A DNA stretch of 64,000 nt from Paenibacillus sp. 1_12 (GCF_900114475.1 NZ_FOTE01000014.1:76153-140152), one strand, 5' to 3'; counted from the first letter of the stretch, positions 36,268 through 46,125 are shown. Program-made: numbers and translations. The notes: generated by a model not told the origin, from the letters alone.

Positions 36268-37203
36268 ATGAAGGGGAAACGTTTTGAAAATATGAATGGA
36301 GTTCGCCACGGCAAGGTTCTTAAGGATTTACGTCAATGGCGTAAGGAGCGTAAGGAAAAAATTAAGGACTTATCTTATATAGTGCCTACCTGTGAACAGA
36401 AGGAAGTCGATTTCCTAAGGAGTAACCGGGAGAGTACGACGATAACCTGGATCGGACATTCAACCTTTCTTATTCAAATGGGTGGTATGAACCTGCTGAC
36501 AGATCCGGTATGGTCGGAGCGAATGGGACTGGAGAAACGACTGGCACCACCAGGCTTACGTATGCAGGAGCTGCCTCGTATCGATGCTGTGCTAATATCA
36601 CACAGTCATTATGATCATATGGATATGCGTACATTACGCGCGTTCAAGGATACACCTTTATATGTGCCTGAGGGACTGAGCGGCAAGCTGCGGGCTAGAG
36701 GGTATGCTCATGTAACCGAGCTGAGCTGGTGGGGTCAAGTACAGCTCGATGGTATCGAGCTGCACTTTGTGCCTGCGCAGCACTGGACGCGCCGGACGCC
36801 TTTTGATATTAATCGCTCGCATTGGGGCGGTTGGGTGATTCAGCCGGTGACACGTACAGATGTGGAGCGTGAAGCTGTGTATTTTGCCGGGGACAGCGGC
36901 TACTTTCCCGGCTTCCAGCAAATCGGCGAAAGGTATGCGATCCGCTATGCGCTGCTTCCGATTGGAGCTTATGAGCCAGAATGGTTTATGTCCTTGCAGC
37001 ATGTTTCGCCTGAGCAGGCGATACAAGCTTTCATCGATGTGCAGGCGGAGCAGTTTATCCCTATGCATTATGGAGCCTTTCGATTGGCAGACGATACACC
37101 TCGCGAAGCATTAGATCGTTTGTATGCGGAGTGGAGCAGGAGAGAGCTGCCCGTAGAGAAGCTGCGGATACTGAAGCATGGTGAAACGTTAATAAAGCAA
37201 TAA
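36268..37203 (+). CDS. MBL-fold hydrolase (NAPE-PLD / UlaG-like)
   Basis: 311 residues from the ATG at 36268, with GGGAGGGAA upstream; the frame's TTG at 36178 has no site. The metallo-beta-lactamase fold is shown by TWIGHSTFLIQMGGMNLLTDP, HSHYDHMD (zinc ligands), FVPAQHWTRR and YFAGDSGY, with a terminal MHYGAFRL His. It belongs to COG2220, close to N-acylphosphatidylethanolamine phospholipase D; the substrate is uncertain. It is convergent with the CvfC-like gene. Confidence 0.88.
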   Translation: MKGKRFENMNGVRHGKVLKDLRQWRKERKEKIKDLSYIVPTCEQKEVDFLRSNRESTTITWIGHSTFLIQMGGMNLLTDPVWSERMGLEKRLAPPGLRMQELPRIDAVLISHSHYDHMDMRTLRAFKDTPLYVPEGLSGKLRARGYAHVTELSWWGQVQLDGIELHFVPAQHWTRRTPFDINRSHWGGWVIQPVTRTDVEREAVYFAGDSGYFPGFQQIGERYAIRYALLPIGAYEPEWFMSLQHVSPEQAIQAFIDVQAEQFIPMHYGAFRLADDTPREALDRLYAEWSRRELPVEKLRILKHGETLIKQ

Positions 37204-37230
37204 ATAATAGGATACATCAATACGAATGTA

Positions 37231-37283
37231 AGACGAATAACCCTTCAAATCACTCTATAAGTGAATTAGAGGGTTATTTCGTC
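37231..37283. terminator. bidirectional terminator
   Basis: AGACGAATAACCCT pairs with AGGGTTATTTCGTCT with one bulge, and the interior CAAATCAC and GTGAATTA add to it. It lies between the convergent MBL-fold and CvfC-like genes. Confidence 0.7.
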
Positions 37284-37312
37284 TGAAACCAAACCTATGA
37301 TCGGATCTATTT

Positions 37313-38482
37313 TTAAGACCTACGAGTCATTTGCTGCCAAACGGAGCCTTCTGCCGCGTGTCCGCCTTCGATGCGCTCTATCGCCATTTTGATCTGCATA
37401 CGGACCTCAAATTCAGGATCATCTTCGGCTGGACGCAGCGCTGCTAGTGCTTGTTGATCTCCGACTTCGTACAGGAATCGCGCTGCCCGCCAACGAACCA
37501 GCTTATTCGGATCCTGCAGTGCTTTCATCATCATAGGAACAGCTCCTGGATCGCCAATATCCGACAGTGTGTCACCTGCTGTACGGCGTACCGAAGCCGT
37601 TGAATCTTCAAGTGCAGGCTGCAAATAAGGCAGCACATCCAACATGTCCTTCAGGTCACCTATATAAACAGCTGCTAGACGTCGTATTGATGATTTTTCA
37701 TCCTTAAGTGCATGCGTCAATAAAGGCAGCGTTTCGACGGATGGTTTTATTTGCTGTAAAGCTGCATAACGCTGCTTCCAATCAGCGGAGGCTAATTGCA
37801 GCTGAAGCTCCTCTTTGGAAAGGGTGGCGCGTCCTGCAGAGCTTACAGCTGCCGCACCTTCTACCGTCTTACCACCTTGCTGCTGAGCCTGCTCAATAAG
37901 AGATTGAAGGCGGGACTCATCATAAGCCGCATCGATTTCCTGAATAATCTCCTCAAGCACTTCCTTAAGCTCGCCATACCGAATACCCCAATCCTCCAAG
38001 GACCGTTCCTTGATCAAATTGGGAGAAGCAGAGGCAGCTTGGATGGCGGCTTCACTAAAGCGTTGTGGCAGTCCAGCCCGCTGCTGCTCCATTCCACTCG
38101 TTACTCGAATCTGAAGGGGAATGCCGCGAAAGTGCTGCAGCAGCACCTGAACCTCCCCGAATGAGGAAATGCTGCTTGGATCAGGCGCATCTGCTGCAGG
38201 TTGCAGCTTATCCAAGGCTGAGGGGGCACCGCCTAATGCTTCGTGGATTTGTGCCAATATCGGCTGCCAATCTGTGCTTCCAATTCGATCGACAGCTAGA
38301 AAGTCGGCAGTGTGATAAACACTTTTGACTCCGTGGATCGCGAACAGCTTGGCGATAAATGATGGAGCTTGATCGATATTTGCTTTGGAATAAGTCGTAC
38401 GTATACCATCTGGAATACGCTCGTCTAACTGGATTTTCATGGAATTCGGGCTTGGCGTTGGTTCGATGGATACAATGTGCAA
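37313..38482 (-). CDS. CvfC/YpgR-like protein with Nfu-N and HEAT repeats
   Basis: 389 residues. I chose the TTG at 38482, which has AAAGGTGG 8 nt upstream and makes the protein start HIVSIEPTPSPNSMKIQL, matching the family N-terminus; the upstream TTG at 38506 would add eight residues. The first ~90 residues are an Nfu N-terminal-type domain. The C-terminal half has HEAT/PBS-lyase repeats (LRRLAAVYIGDLKDML, then VRRTAGDTLSDIGDPG). Staphylococcal CvfC affects virulence; the molecular role is unknown. It lies downstream of the guanylate-kinase-like gene, behind its terminator. Confidence 0.85.
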   Translation of the reverse strand: MHIVSIEPTPSPNSMKIQLDERIPDGIRTTYSKANIDQAPSFIAKLFAIHGVKSVYHTADFLAVDRIGSTDWQPILAQIHEALGGAPSALDKLQPAADAPDPSSISSFGEVQVLLQHFRGIPLQIRVTSGMEQQRAGLPQRFSEAAIQAASASPNLIKERSLEDWGIRYGELKEVLEEIIQEIDAAYDESRLQSLIEQAQQQGGKTVEGAAAVSSAGRATLSKEELQLQLASADWKQRYAALQQIKPSVETLPLLTHALKDEKSSIRRLAAVYIGDLKDMLDVLPYLQPALEDSTASVRRTAGDTLSDIGDPGAVPMMMKALQDPNKLVRWRAARFLYEVGDQQALAALRPAEDDPEFEVRMQIKMAIERIEGGHAAEGSVWQQMTRRS

Positions 38483-38597
38483 ATGAATTGCCACCTTTCT
38501 ATGCAAAAATTAACGGCTTCACCGCCTCGTACAAAAGGGACAAGGCATCATAATGAGTCGGCTCCGCTGAAAACGTATCAATTCTAATATTACAAAA

Positions 38598-38636
38598 AAA
38601 GACCGTTTGCGCATGTCCGCGCAAGCATCGGTCTTT
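38598..38636 (-). terminator. terminator after the guanylate-kinase-like gene
   Basis: On the minus strand, AAAGACCG pairs with CGGTCTTT, with an internal CTTGCGC/GCGCAAA stem, followed by a T7 run. Confidence 0.75.
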
Positions 38637-38654
38637 AAGTATGTGCTGTTGAGC

Positions 38655-39245
38655 CTAGTCCTTATCAACTAGATTACGGTGCAAGTAGTTGTCGTCCAAA
38701 GTCTTGGTCAAATCGAATACGGTATGAGCCAAATCGAGATTTTCGAAAATATGCTCGCACTGCTCTTTGTAGGCCATCTCTTCATCGTAATGGGCTGTGG
38801 ACTTCTCAATGCTGTCTGCGGAATAGCCGCGCAGCTCCTCGCGTTTGATAATGGTTTGCCGATCCGTATAGATGAATATACGAACTGCCTTTCGTCCATA
38901 AAGCTTCTTCACGGTATCCGCACCTTGCCGGTTCAGAACCAGATAAATGACCCCATGCGCTTGCAGGGAATTAGCCAGATCCTGCTCCAGAACGCCATAC
39001 CGATTTCCATCTAATTCAATGACTTCAATAAATTCGTTGTTCTGCTGTGCCTTTGTAAAAGCTTCAGAAGTTACAAAATGATAATCCAGTCCGTCCTCTT
39101 CTCCAGATCGGGGTGCTCTTGTTGTGTGCGAAAGAACTTGTTTCATGCCAAGCGTATCTCCCAACATTTGTGCTACGGTTTTGCGACCGGCACCATTGGG
39201 GCCTGTAAAAATGAAAATAATATCATGGTCCTTTAATTCGTACAT
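38655..39245 (-). CDS. guanylate-kinase-like protein with variant P-loop
   Basis: 196 residues. The fold of guanylate kinase is shown by the P-loop at 15-23 (GPNGAGRKT), SHTTRAPRSGEEDGLDYHFV and FIEVIELDGNRYGV. In canonical Gmk the P-loop reads GPSGVGKGT, so Lys-Gly is replaced by Arg-Lys here. The GMP-binding residues (Arg and Tyr of TTRAPR, and YGV) are kept. It may be a second, divergent copy beside a housekeeping gmk elsewhere. It lies about 100 nt downstream of the DEAD-box gene, on the same strand. Confidence 0.75.
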   Translation of the reverse strand: MYELKDHDIIFIFTGPNGAGRKTVAQMLGDTLGMKQVLSHTTRAPRSGEEDGLDYHFVTSEAFTKAQQNNEFIEVIELDGNRYGVLEQDLANSLQAHGVIYLVLNRQGADTVKKLYGRKAVRIFIYTDRQTIIKREELRGYSADSIEKSTAHYDEEMAYKEQCEHIFENLDLAHTVFDLTKTLDDNYLHRNLVDKD

Positions 39246-39352
39246 AGAAGCCCCTCCTTGAGTTGAGAAGATCTTGCGTAACCTTTATTTTACATGGTTT
39301 CGCTCTCACGGTAAAGGCTTCATTCTGTATTTATGTTCGATAAATCAAGGTT

Positions 39353-41311
39353 TTAGCGTCCGCTGCGACCTCTTGGTCCGCTTCCTTTGCTGCCTGGACG
39401 TGCAGCACGGCTAGCGGGTGCAGAGCCTCTTTTGGCTGAAGCAGATTGTGGATTCCGATCCTGACGTCCACCATTTGGTGCAGCGGAACGATCACTGCCG
39501 CGAGCACCCGCAGCTCCACGGCCTGTGCTTGCCTTTGCCCGCTGCTGCGCATCACGTTTGCTTGTCCATTCTCCACCATCGCGTGCAGTTCCTGCAGCTC
39601 CGCTATTGGTACGGCCTGCACCAGCACCGTATCGGGATGAGCCTGCTCCGGCACGGCTATTTGTGGATTCAGCACTTTCACGCGCAGGTCTTTCTGAGCG
39701 GGCAGCGCCTCCTGATCGGCTGTGTGAACCGTATTCGCGATCACGATTTCGATTCGGAGCTCCGGGTTTACCGAAGATCCCGCCTAAGCCTCTTTCTTCA
39801 CCGCCACCGCGCACACGTTCGGCATCGCCGCTTGCGTCTCCACGTCGCGCGCCACTCTGCGCTGCACGTGCACCGCTTGCATTTGGCCGCGCTTCGCCAC
39901 GTGGCGCACGCTCCTCGCCGCTGCGATCGCGCCAGCCGCCTGCATCCGCACCGCGTCCGCCGCCGGCTGCGCCTGGGCGTCCACGCCCGCTTGGCGTGTT
40001 GCCGCCGAAGCCGCTGCGGCTTCGGCGCGGCCCATCGCTTGCGCCCGCAGCTCCGCGACGCGCTCCGCCTCGCTCCCCGCGTCCACGCACACCATCGCGC
40101 TCCGTTCGCTCTGTGCTCATGCTCACGCGATCCTTATCGCCGCTGCGGACAGCACGGCTGCGCCCGCTGGTTTGCTCCGCGCTCAGCTCGCCGTCAGCAT
40201 GCATCGTGCGAATCGGCAGCTGTGCGTTAATGCCTTGCTCGATTTCAGCGAGCGTCTTCATATCACGCTGAGTTAGCAGCGTAATCGCCATCCCACGCTG
40301 ACCCGCCCGTCCGGTCCGACCGATTCGGTGAATATAAGCCTCGGTATCATGCGGCATATCGTAGTTAAATACATGGGTAATGCCTTCCACATCAAGGCCT
40401 CGCGAGGCAATATCCGTCACGACCAAAAATTGAATTTTGGCATCACGGAACCTTTTCATCACTTGCTCGCGCTTCCCTTGGGTTAGGTCGCCGTGCAGCT
40501 CATCGGATACATAGCCCATTTCCTGCAAAGCCTGATTCAATTCAGCGGCCCTAAGCTTGGTTCGACAGAAAATCATAGCCAAATAAGGACGTAATTCTTC
40601 CATTAAATGAACAAGAGCATCCTGTTTTCCGCGATCTGTTGTTTTGATAGCAATTTGCTCGATTTCTGTGAGCGTGATTTGTCTGGATTTGACCTTAACT
40701 TCCTGTGGTGATCTCATATAACCTTTGGCGAGATTGCGGATCGGTGTCGGCATCGTTGCGGAGAAAAGCAGAGTTTGTCGTTTAACCGGTGTTTGCATGA
40801 TGATTTCCTCAACGTCCTTGAGAAAGCCCATATGCAGCATTTGATCGGCTTCATCAAGCACAAGGGTAGATAGCTTGTTCAACTGAACGGTTTCGCGGCG
40901 AATATGGTCCAGCAGTCGTCCGGGCGTCGCAATGATCAAATGAATGGTACCAGCGAGCTTTTTCAGCTGTCGTTCGACATCTTGTCCGCCGTAGGCAGCC
41001 AGTACATTCATGCCTTTAAGCGGAGCCCATTTTTGCACCTCAGCTGTAATTTGGATAGCCAGCTCGCGTGTTGGCGTCAGAATCATAGCCTGCGTATAAT
41101 TTTTGACAGGATCGAAATTTTCCAGAATCGGCAGCACAAAAGCTAGAGTCTTACCTGTTCCTGTTTGTGCTTGAGCGATAATGTCCTTACCCGTCAATAC
41201 AATCGGAATGGCTTCCTTTTGGATGGGCGTCGGTTCTGTATAGCCTTGCTGTGCTAGTGCTTCCGCAACTTCTTCACTAACACCAAGTGCGGTGAACATA
41301 TTGGATTTCAT
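39353..41311 (-). CDS. DEAD-box RNA helicase with SRG-rich tail
   Basis: 652 residues. Q motif ([26 protein letters not shown]), motif [13 protein letters not shown]-type motif [15 protein letters not shown] (SATMPTPI), and motif [13 protein letters not shown] define an active CshA-like helicase over about 360 residues. A tail of roughly 260 residues follows, rich in Arg, Gly, Ser and Ala (RGG/SRG/GAR repeats), GC-rich compared with its surroundings. It probably binds RNA and aids low-temperature RNA unwinding. The ribosome binding site is GGAGATAA. Confidence 0.92.
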   Translation of the reverse strand: MKSNMFTALGVSEEVAEALAQQGYTEPTPIQKEAIPIVLTGKDIIAQAQTGTGKTLAFVLPILENFDPVKNYTQAMILTPTRELAIQITAEVQKWAPLKGMNVLAAYGGQDVERQLKKLAGTIHLIIATPGRLLDHIRRETVQLNKLSTLVLDEADQMLHMGFLKDVEEIIMQTPVKRQTLLFSATMPTPIRNLAKGYMRSPQEVKVKSRQITLTEIEQIAIKTTDRGKQDALVHLMEELRPYLAMIFCRTKLRAAELNQALQEMGYVSDELHGDLTQGKREQVMKRFRDAKIQFLVVTDIASRGLDVEGITHVFNYDMPHDTEAYIHRIGRTGRAGQRGMAITLLTQRDMKTLAEIEQGINAQLPIRTMHADGELSAEQTSGRSRAVRSGDKDRVSMSTERTERDGVRGRGERGGARRGAAGASDGPRRSRSGFGGNTPSGRGRPGAAGGGRGADAGGWRDRSGEERAPRGEARPNASGARAAQSGARRGDASGDAERVRGGGEERGLGGIFGKPGAPNRNRDREYGSHSRSGGAARSERPARESAESTNSRAGAGSSRYGAGAGRTNSGAAGTARDGGEWTSKRDAQQRAKASTGRGAAGARGSDRSAAPNGGRQDRNPQSASAKRGSAPASRAARPGSKGSGPRGRSGR

Positions 41312-41492
41312 TGTTTGTTATCTCCTTCATCTATCGGTTCATTCCTTGATCACATCTTGCAACTGCAGGGTATACGTGCAAACAGGCTCACTATTCAAAC
41401 CACTAATGTGTAAGTATTTCAAGGCGCTTACCTTGCATTCTACAGGAATCGGTAGGAAAAAGAAACCAGCCATCCCCGCAATTCGCGACAAA

Positions 41493-41545
41493 AACCCCTC
41501 TCTGTTTCTTCATATATATTAATGAAGGGAAACTTTGAGGGGCTG
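41493..41545 (-). terminator. terminator after the spore lipoprotein
   Basis: On the minus strand, AGCCCCTC pairs with GAGGGGTT around a loop that itself contains CTTCAT/ATGAAG, then T5. It lies 10 nt after the stop of the YhcN/YlaJ gene. Confidence 0.65.
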
Positions 41546-41554
41546 TTGACAGGT

Positions 41555-42247
41555 TTATTGCTCGGACTGGGTCGGAATTGTAGGTTGTGTGCCAAAAATA
41601 CGTTCAGACAAAGCATCGAATTCCGGCAAATAAGGCTTCAAATCATGACCACTCCAGGCCTCCTGGGCTAATCGGTTTAATTCATTCACGTAGTCACGGT
41701 TTGCGGATATATACACGTCAGATACTTGCGGTTGCAGCATGCGGATTTTTTCAGCAATTTTTTGCTTGAACAAATGGGTAATTTGGTCGTGATATCGGAC
41801 GGTTTCATAATTATTGTTGCCGTTCGTCAGCAGGTTAGGGTCCATGTAATCATTAAATGGTTTTGCCGGATTGTACAAACCCCTTATGGTTCCCGCATTA
41901 TTCGTTTCAAGCGGACCGCTTTTTGTTCCTGATGCCGTATTATCAATCAAGATAGCGACATAAGCCGTTTTATCAGCCATCATCACGATACAGCTGTTAA
42001 CGCCATTCATAGCTGCGACCTTATCGGCCAAAGCCTGATTCAATTCCAGTGTGGAATGGTGATGGGATACGATTGAATTTTGCTGCTCAGTCTGATAAGC
42101 ACGTGTTGTGTTCTGTGGAGCATTTCCAGTCCGGCTTCCATAATTCGTAGCACTGTTCTGATCATAGATGCTGAAGCAGCCGCACAGACCCAGCATGGAG
42201 CTGATACAAAGAAAGGTTAGGCCAAGACGCAGGTTTTGCATATGCAT
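41555..42247 (-). CDS. YhcN/YlaJ family spore lipoprotein
   Basis: 230 residues with a lipobox around LGLCGCF (Cys near residue 22), so membrane-anchored. The family segment LADKVAAMNGVNSCIVMMADKTAYVAILID is present. YhcN and YlaJ are sporulation lipoproteins associated with forespore or spore membranes and germination; the exact role is unresolved. The ATG at 42247 has AAGGAGG close upstream; a second ATG at 42241 is possible. The gene supports the spore-former assignment. Confidence 0.88.
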   Translation of the reverse strand: MHMQNLRLGLTFLCISSMLGLCGCFSIYDQNSATNYGSRTGNAPQNTTRAYQTEQQNSIVSHHHSTLELNQALADKVAAMNGVNSCIVMMADKTAYVAILIDNTASGTKSGPLETNNAGTIRGLYNPAKPFNDYMDPNLLTNGNNNYETVRYHDQITHLFKQKIAEKIRMLQPQVSDVYISANRDYVNELNRLAQEAWSGHDLKPYLPEFDALSERIFGTQPTIPTQSEQ

Positions 42248-42455
42248 AAAGTCCTCCTTGAGCTTATTTACTTATAAAAAGGATGTTCAAAAAGTTACCT
42301 TCTTGAACTCGCACTATTGTAGTAGCATTCATCAAAGAAACAGAATTATGCGTGGAAGTTCAAAACAAACCCATGCATAAAATACCTTTAACAAGGGTAT
42401 AAAATCAGAGAGGCATATTTAGAAAAAAGCGGGCAGCGGCGCAGGTTGAGAACAA

Positions 42456-42463
42456 TTTGTGAA
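42456..42463 (+). promoter_or_regulatory. possible ResD-binding box upstream of ctaC
   Basis: TTTGTGAA, matching the TTTGTGAA core described for ResD in Bacillus. It sits about 50 nt upstream of the inferred transcription start of ctaC. ResD control of cytochrome oxidase genes is known in Bacillus; here it is inferred from the motif alone. Confidence 0.4.
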
Positions 42464-42477
42464 CTTCTTCAGATTGA

Positions 42478-42506
42478 TTGACAAAAAAGAGGTACGAATT
42501 TATAGT
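42478..42506 (+). promoter_or_regulatory. sigma-A promoter of ctaC
   Basis: TTGACA, a 17-nt spacer and TATAGT: consensus -35 and 5 of 6 at -10. The inferred start near 42513 gives a leader of about 72 nt before the ATG. Confidence 0.75.
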
Positions 42507-42584
42507 TAATATGGTAAATAGGCTCATTGACAATATGTGACCTTTTGTTCGAAAAATATTTGCTTTAGAGGTGGGATTAATTAG

Positions 42585-43625
42585 ATGAATCGATGGCAGA
42601 ATCTGTGGCGTTACATCCCTCTTGTCGGGTTAATGTTGCTATTATCGGGCTGTGGGAGCGACACGCTTTCAGCGTTGAAGCCAAGAGGTCCGGTAGCTAG
42701 AGATCAGCTGTTTTTGATGGAGCTGAGTCTGGGCATCATGGTCTTGGTAACCGTGGTTGTATTTGCGATTTACATTTATGTGCTCGTACGCTTTCGGAAG
42801 AAAAAAGGCGATAAAGATATTATTCCGAAGCAAGTGGAAGGCAGTCACGTTCTAGAAATTATATGGACGGTAGTGCCTATTATTTTGCTGCTCATTCTGG
42901 CTGTGCCAACCGTGAGCTACACCGTTAAGCTTGCTGATAATCATATTGGCAACAAGGATGCGGTTCATGTAAAAGTAACGGCGCATCAATTCTGGTGGCA
43001 GTTTGAATATCCAGAGTTGGGAATTTCAACAGCACAGGATTTGGTTATTCCAAAAGGTAAGAAAATTGCCTTTGAAATTACTTCCGCAGACGTATTGCAT
43101 GCCTTCTGGGTGCCTTCACTTGCAGGTAAACAGGATACCAATCCAGGCATGACTAACACGATGTATTTTGAAGCTGATGATGCCGATGTATTTTTGGGTA
43201 AGTGTGCGGAGCTCTGTGGAGCGTCACATGCATTGATGGACTTCAAGGTAGTATCGAAGACCGAAGCCGATTTTACCAAATGGGTAGATAAAATGAAAGC
43301 TCCTGCTGCAATTTCTGCAGATGCACGGAATGGTGAACAAGTGTTTAAAGATAACTGTCTCGCCTGTCACGCGGTCAGTCCCGAAGGCCTTGGGATGGGA
43401 CCTAACCTGAACGGTTTTGCATCACGTGAAATGATTGCAGGTGTGTTGGCTCGTAAAGATAAAGATGGTAAAGACGTCAGTGATAAGGCGTTACATGATT
43501 GGATTAGTGATCCTCAGTCTGTTAAACCGGGTAATAAAATGCCTGCTTTTGGTCCTACAGGATCGAAACCGCTTCAGGATCAACAGATCAACGATGTTAT
43601 TAAATATTTGAATGCTCTGAAATAA
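42585..43625 (+). CDS. ctaC: cytochrome caa3 oxidase subunit II with cytochrome c domain
   Basis: 346 residues. Lipobox LSGC puts Cys23 at the N-terminus. Two membrane helices (about 43-67 and 93-113), then the CuA domain with His172, Cys207, Cys211, His215 and Met218. A C-terminal haem c domain has CLACH at 258-262 and a distal MPAF Met. Electrons pass from cytochrome c through haem c and CuA to subunit I. It is the first gene of the caa3 operon. Confidence 0.96.
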   Translation: MNRWQNLWRYIPLVGLMLLLSGCGSDTLSALKPRGPVARDQLFLMELSLGIMVLVTVVVFAIYIYVLVRFRKKKGDKDIIPKQVEGSHVLEIIWTVVPIILLLILAVPTVSYTVKLADNHIGNKDAVHVKVTAHQFWWQFEYPELGISTAQDLVIPKGKKIAFEITSADVLHAFWVPSLAGKQDTNPGMTNTMYFEADDADVFLGKCAELCGASHALMDFKVVSKTEADFTKWVDKMKAPAAISADARNGEQVFKDNCLACHAVSPEGLGMGPNLNGFASREMIAGVLARKDKDGKDVSDKALHDWISDPQSVKPGNKMPAFGPTGSKPLQDQQINDVIKYLNALK

Positions 43626-43657
43626 GGACGATTTTGGTAAAAAGGAGGTAAAATACG

Positions 43658-45508
43658 TTGGCAAACTCTCATCCAGTAAAGCACTACAGTGGAATTATGG
43701 ATTGGTTAACTACGGTTGACCACAAAAAGATCGGTATTTTGTATTTAATCGCAGGCGGCTTCTTCTTCTTGCTGGGCGGCTTGGAAGCTATTTTGATCCG
43801 GATTCAGCTCGCGTTTCCTAATCAGCATATTTTTGTCGGCGATTCGTTTAATGCTCTGACAACGATGCATGGTACAACCATGATTTTCTTTGCCGCGATG
43901 CCGATTATATTTGCATTTATGAATGCGATTGTTCCACTCCAGATTGGAGCACGAGATGTTGCGTTCCCGTTTGTTAATGCACTTGGTTTATGGTTGTTCT
44001 TCTTTGGTGGTGTGATGCTGAATGTGAGCTGGTTTCTGGGTGGTGCTCCTACCGCCGGTTGGACAGCTTACGCTCCATTATCAACAATCATTGATACCAC
44101 TTCCGGTTATCATGGCGTCGACTTTTATGTGCTAGGTCTGCAAATTGCAGGTTTGGGTACACTAATCGGGGGGATTAACTTCCTCGTTACGATCATTAAT
44201 ATGCGTGCACCAGGCATGACTTACATGAGAATGCCGATGTTTACATGGACAGCTTTTATTACTTCCGCTTTGATCCTGTTCGCTTTCCCAGCGATCACGG
44301 TTGGTTTGGTTGAGCTGATGTTTGACCGTTTGTTCGGTGGTGCTTTCTTCGAAATTTCCAAGGGTGGGAATTCTGTACTTTGGGAGCATTTGTTCTGGAT
44401 TTTCGGGCATCCCGAAGTATACATTTTGATTCTTCCTGCTTTCGGAATTATTTCCGAAATCGTCAGTACGTTTTCCAAAAAGCGTCTTTTCGGATACAGC
44501 TCCATGGTATTCGCAACAGCGCTGATCGGTTTCCTCGGCTTCATGGTTTGGGTTCACCATATGTTTACAGCGGGTATTGGACCCATCGGTAATGCAATCT
44601 TTGCGATTGCGACTATGGCCATTGCTGTACCTACAGGCGTTAAGATCTTTAACTGGCTGTTTACCTTGTGGGGCGGTCAAATTACGTTCTCGACAGCAAA
44701 TATATTTGCAACAGCATTCATTCCAACCTTCGTTATGGGTGGTGTGACTGGGGTTATGCTAGCCATTCCTCCGGCGGATTATCAGTATCATGATACTTAC
44801 TTTGTTGTAGCGCATTTCCATTACGTTATCGTTGGTGGACTTGTATTGGGCTTATTTTCAGGTCTTTACTACTGGTGGCCTAAAATGTTCGGTCGCATGC
44901 TTAGCGAATCGCTTGGTAAGATTCACTTCTGGACGTTCTTTATCGGGTTCCATCTGACTTTCTTCCCGCAGCATTTCTTAGGGCTTATGGGGATGCCTCG
45001 CCGCGTATTTACATACCAGCCTGGCGTAGGGCTTGAAGAAGGTAACCTTGTTAGTACGATTGGTGCTTTCCTGATGGGTATAGGTACTATCGTATTCCTG
45101 ATCAATGTGATCGTGGCAGCAAGCAAACCGAAAAATGCACCTGCAGATCCTTGGGATGGTCGTACCCTGGAGTGGTCGATTCCTTCACCTGCACCTGAAT
45201 ATAACTTTAAACAAACACCGTTGGTTCGTGGTTTGGATGCATTGTGGAAAGAAAAAATGGCCGGCAACAAGGAAATGACTCCTGCCGAACCAATTGGCTC
45301 GATTCATATGCCATCTGCTTCGATCCTGCCTTTAGTGTTCTCGATCGGATTCTTTATTGCAGGTTTTGGTTTTATGTATCACACGTATTCTGTCGCGATT
45401 ATCGGTGGAGGCATCATGCTGGCTTGTATGTTCCTTCGTTCCGTATATGATGACAAGGGCTTTCATATTGAGCCGGAAGAACTTGAAGATAAGGGGGCTA
45501 AGGCATGA
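43658..45508 (+). CDS. ctaD: cytochrome caa3 oxidase subunit I
   Basis: 616 residues, about 12-14 membrane helices. The haem-copper centre segments are visible: WEHLFWIFGHPEVYILILP (Tyr/His of CuB), MVWVHHMFTAG and the low-spin/high-spin haem HFHYVIVGG. It reduces O2 to water and pumps protons. The start is TTG with AAAGGAGGTAA upstream. Its stop overlaps the ctaE start (ATGA). Confidence 0.96.
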   Translation: MANSHPVKHYSGIMDWLTTVDHKKIGILYLIAGGFFFLLGGLEAILIRIQLAFPNQHIFVGDSFNALTTMHGTTMIFFAAMPIIFAFMNAIVPLQIGARDVAFPFVNALGLWLFFFGGVMLNVSWFLGGAPTAGWTAYAPLSTIIDTTSGYHGVDFYVLGLQIAGLGTLIGGINFLVTIINMRAPGMTYMRMPMFTWTAFITSALILFAFPAITVGLVELMFDRLFGGAFFEISKGGNSVLWEHLFWIFGHPEVYILILPAFGIISEIVSTFSKKRLFGYSSMVFATALIGFLGFMVWVHHMFTAGIGPIGNAIFAIATMAIAVPTGVKIFNWLFTLWGGQITFSTANIFATAFIPTFVMGGVTGVMLAIPPADYQYHDTYFVVAHFHYVIVGGLVLGLFSGLYYWWPKMFGRMLSESLGKIHFWTFFIGFHLTFFPQHFLGLMGMPRRVFTYQPGVGLEEGNLVSTIGAFLMGIGTIVFLINVIVAASKPKNAPADPWDGRTLEWSIPSPAPEYNFKQTPLVRGLDALWKEKMAGNKEMTPAEPIGSIHMPSASILPLVFSIGFFIAGFGFMYHTYSVAIIGGGIMLACMFLRSVYDDKGFHIEPEELEDKGAKA

Positions 45509-46125
45509 GTGCGCATCATGAAGTAGGCGGTGCACTGCCACCTCACGCGGAAACCGCGACATTGGAAGGCAAAAATAAAGTCACAGGCTTTTGGCTCTTC
45601 CTTGGCGGAGAGTGCGTATTGTTCGGTACGTTGTTTGCAACGTTCATCGCTTTGCGCAATCAGGTTCCTGACGGTCCTACTGGACAAGAAATTTTCAACC
45701 TGACAACGGTTGGAATTTCCACTTTTATTTTGTTAACGAGTTCCTTGACAAGTGTATTTGCAACAATGGCTATGCATCGTAATGATTTGAAAAAGCTGAA
45801 TTTGTGGATGGCTGTTACCGTATTGCTCGGACTAGGATTCCTTGGTCTAGAAATTTACGAATTCATGGAATATGTTCATGAAGGCCATGTCTTTACGAAG
45901 AGTGCATTTGCCACTTCCTTCTATACACTCGTTGGCTTCCATGGAGCGCACGTCGCGTTCGGTGTACTGTGGATCACCTTGTTGATAATATCTTCGTTCA
46001 AAAAAGGACTGACAGTCGTAACTGCCCCTAAGTATTACGTTGCCGGACTTTATTGGCACTTTATCGACGTAGTATGGGTATTTATCTTCACCGTAGTGTA
46101 CTTATTGGGGAAGGTGGGACCGTAA
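45505..46125 (+). CDS. ctaE: cytochrome caa3 oxidase subunit III
   Basis: 206 residues, five membrane helices, with subunit III segments FWLFLGGECVLFGTLFATFIAL and GFHGAHVAFGVLWI and YWHFIDVVWVFIF. It stabilises subunit I and the proton path. It overlaps ctaD by 4 nt and abuts ctaF. Confidence 0.95.
   Translation: MSAHHEVGGALPPHAETATLEGKNKVTGFWLFLGGECVLFGTLFATFIALRNQVPDGPTGQEIFNLTTVGISTFILLTSSLTSVFATMAMHRNDLKKLNLWMAVTVLLGLGFLGLEIYEFMEYVHEGHVFTKSAFATSFYTLVGFHGAHVAFGVLWITLLIISSFKKGLTVVTAPKYYVAGLYWHFIDVVWVFIFTVVYLLGKVGP

Larger units (their letters stand above)
42248..42584. other. divergent promoter region of the ctaC operon and the spore lipoprotein
   Basis: It contains the ctaC promoter (42478-42506), a ResD-like box (42456-42463), a second possible -35 (TTGACA at 42527-42532) and a small AT-rich leader. 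I see no small gene here. Confidence 0.6.

Noticed and set aside
39418-40271. Long plus-strand frames (up to 270 codons) opposite the DEAD-box tail
   Set aside because: They arise from the GC-rich Arg/Gly codons of the tail, which avoid stops on both strands. Composition is His/Arg/Leu/Pro noise.
42527-42555. Second possible ctaC promoter (TTGACA at 42527-42532)
   Set aside because: No convincing -10 lies 16-18 nt downstream.
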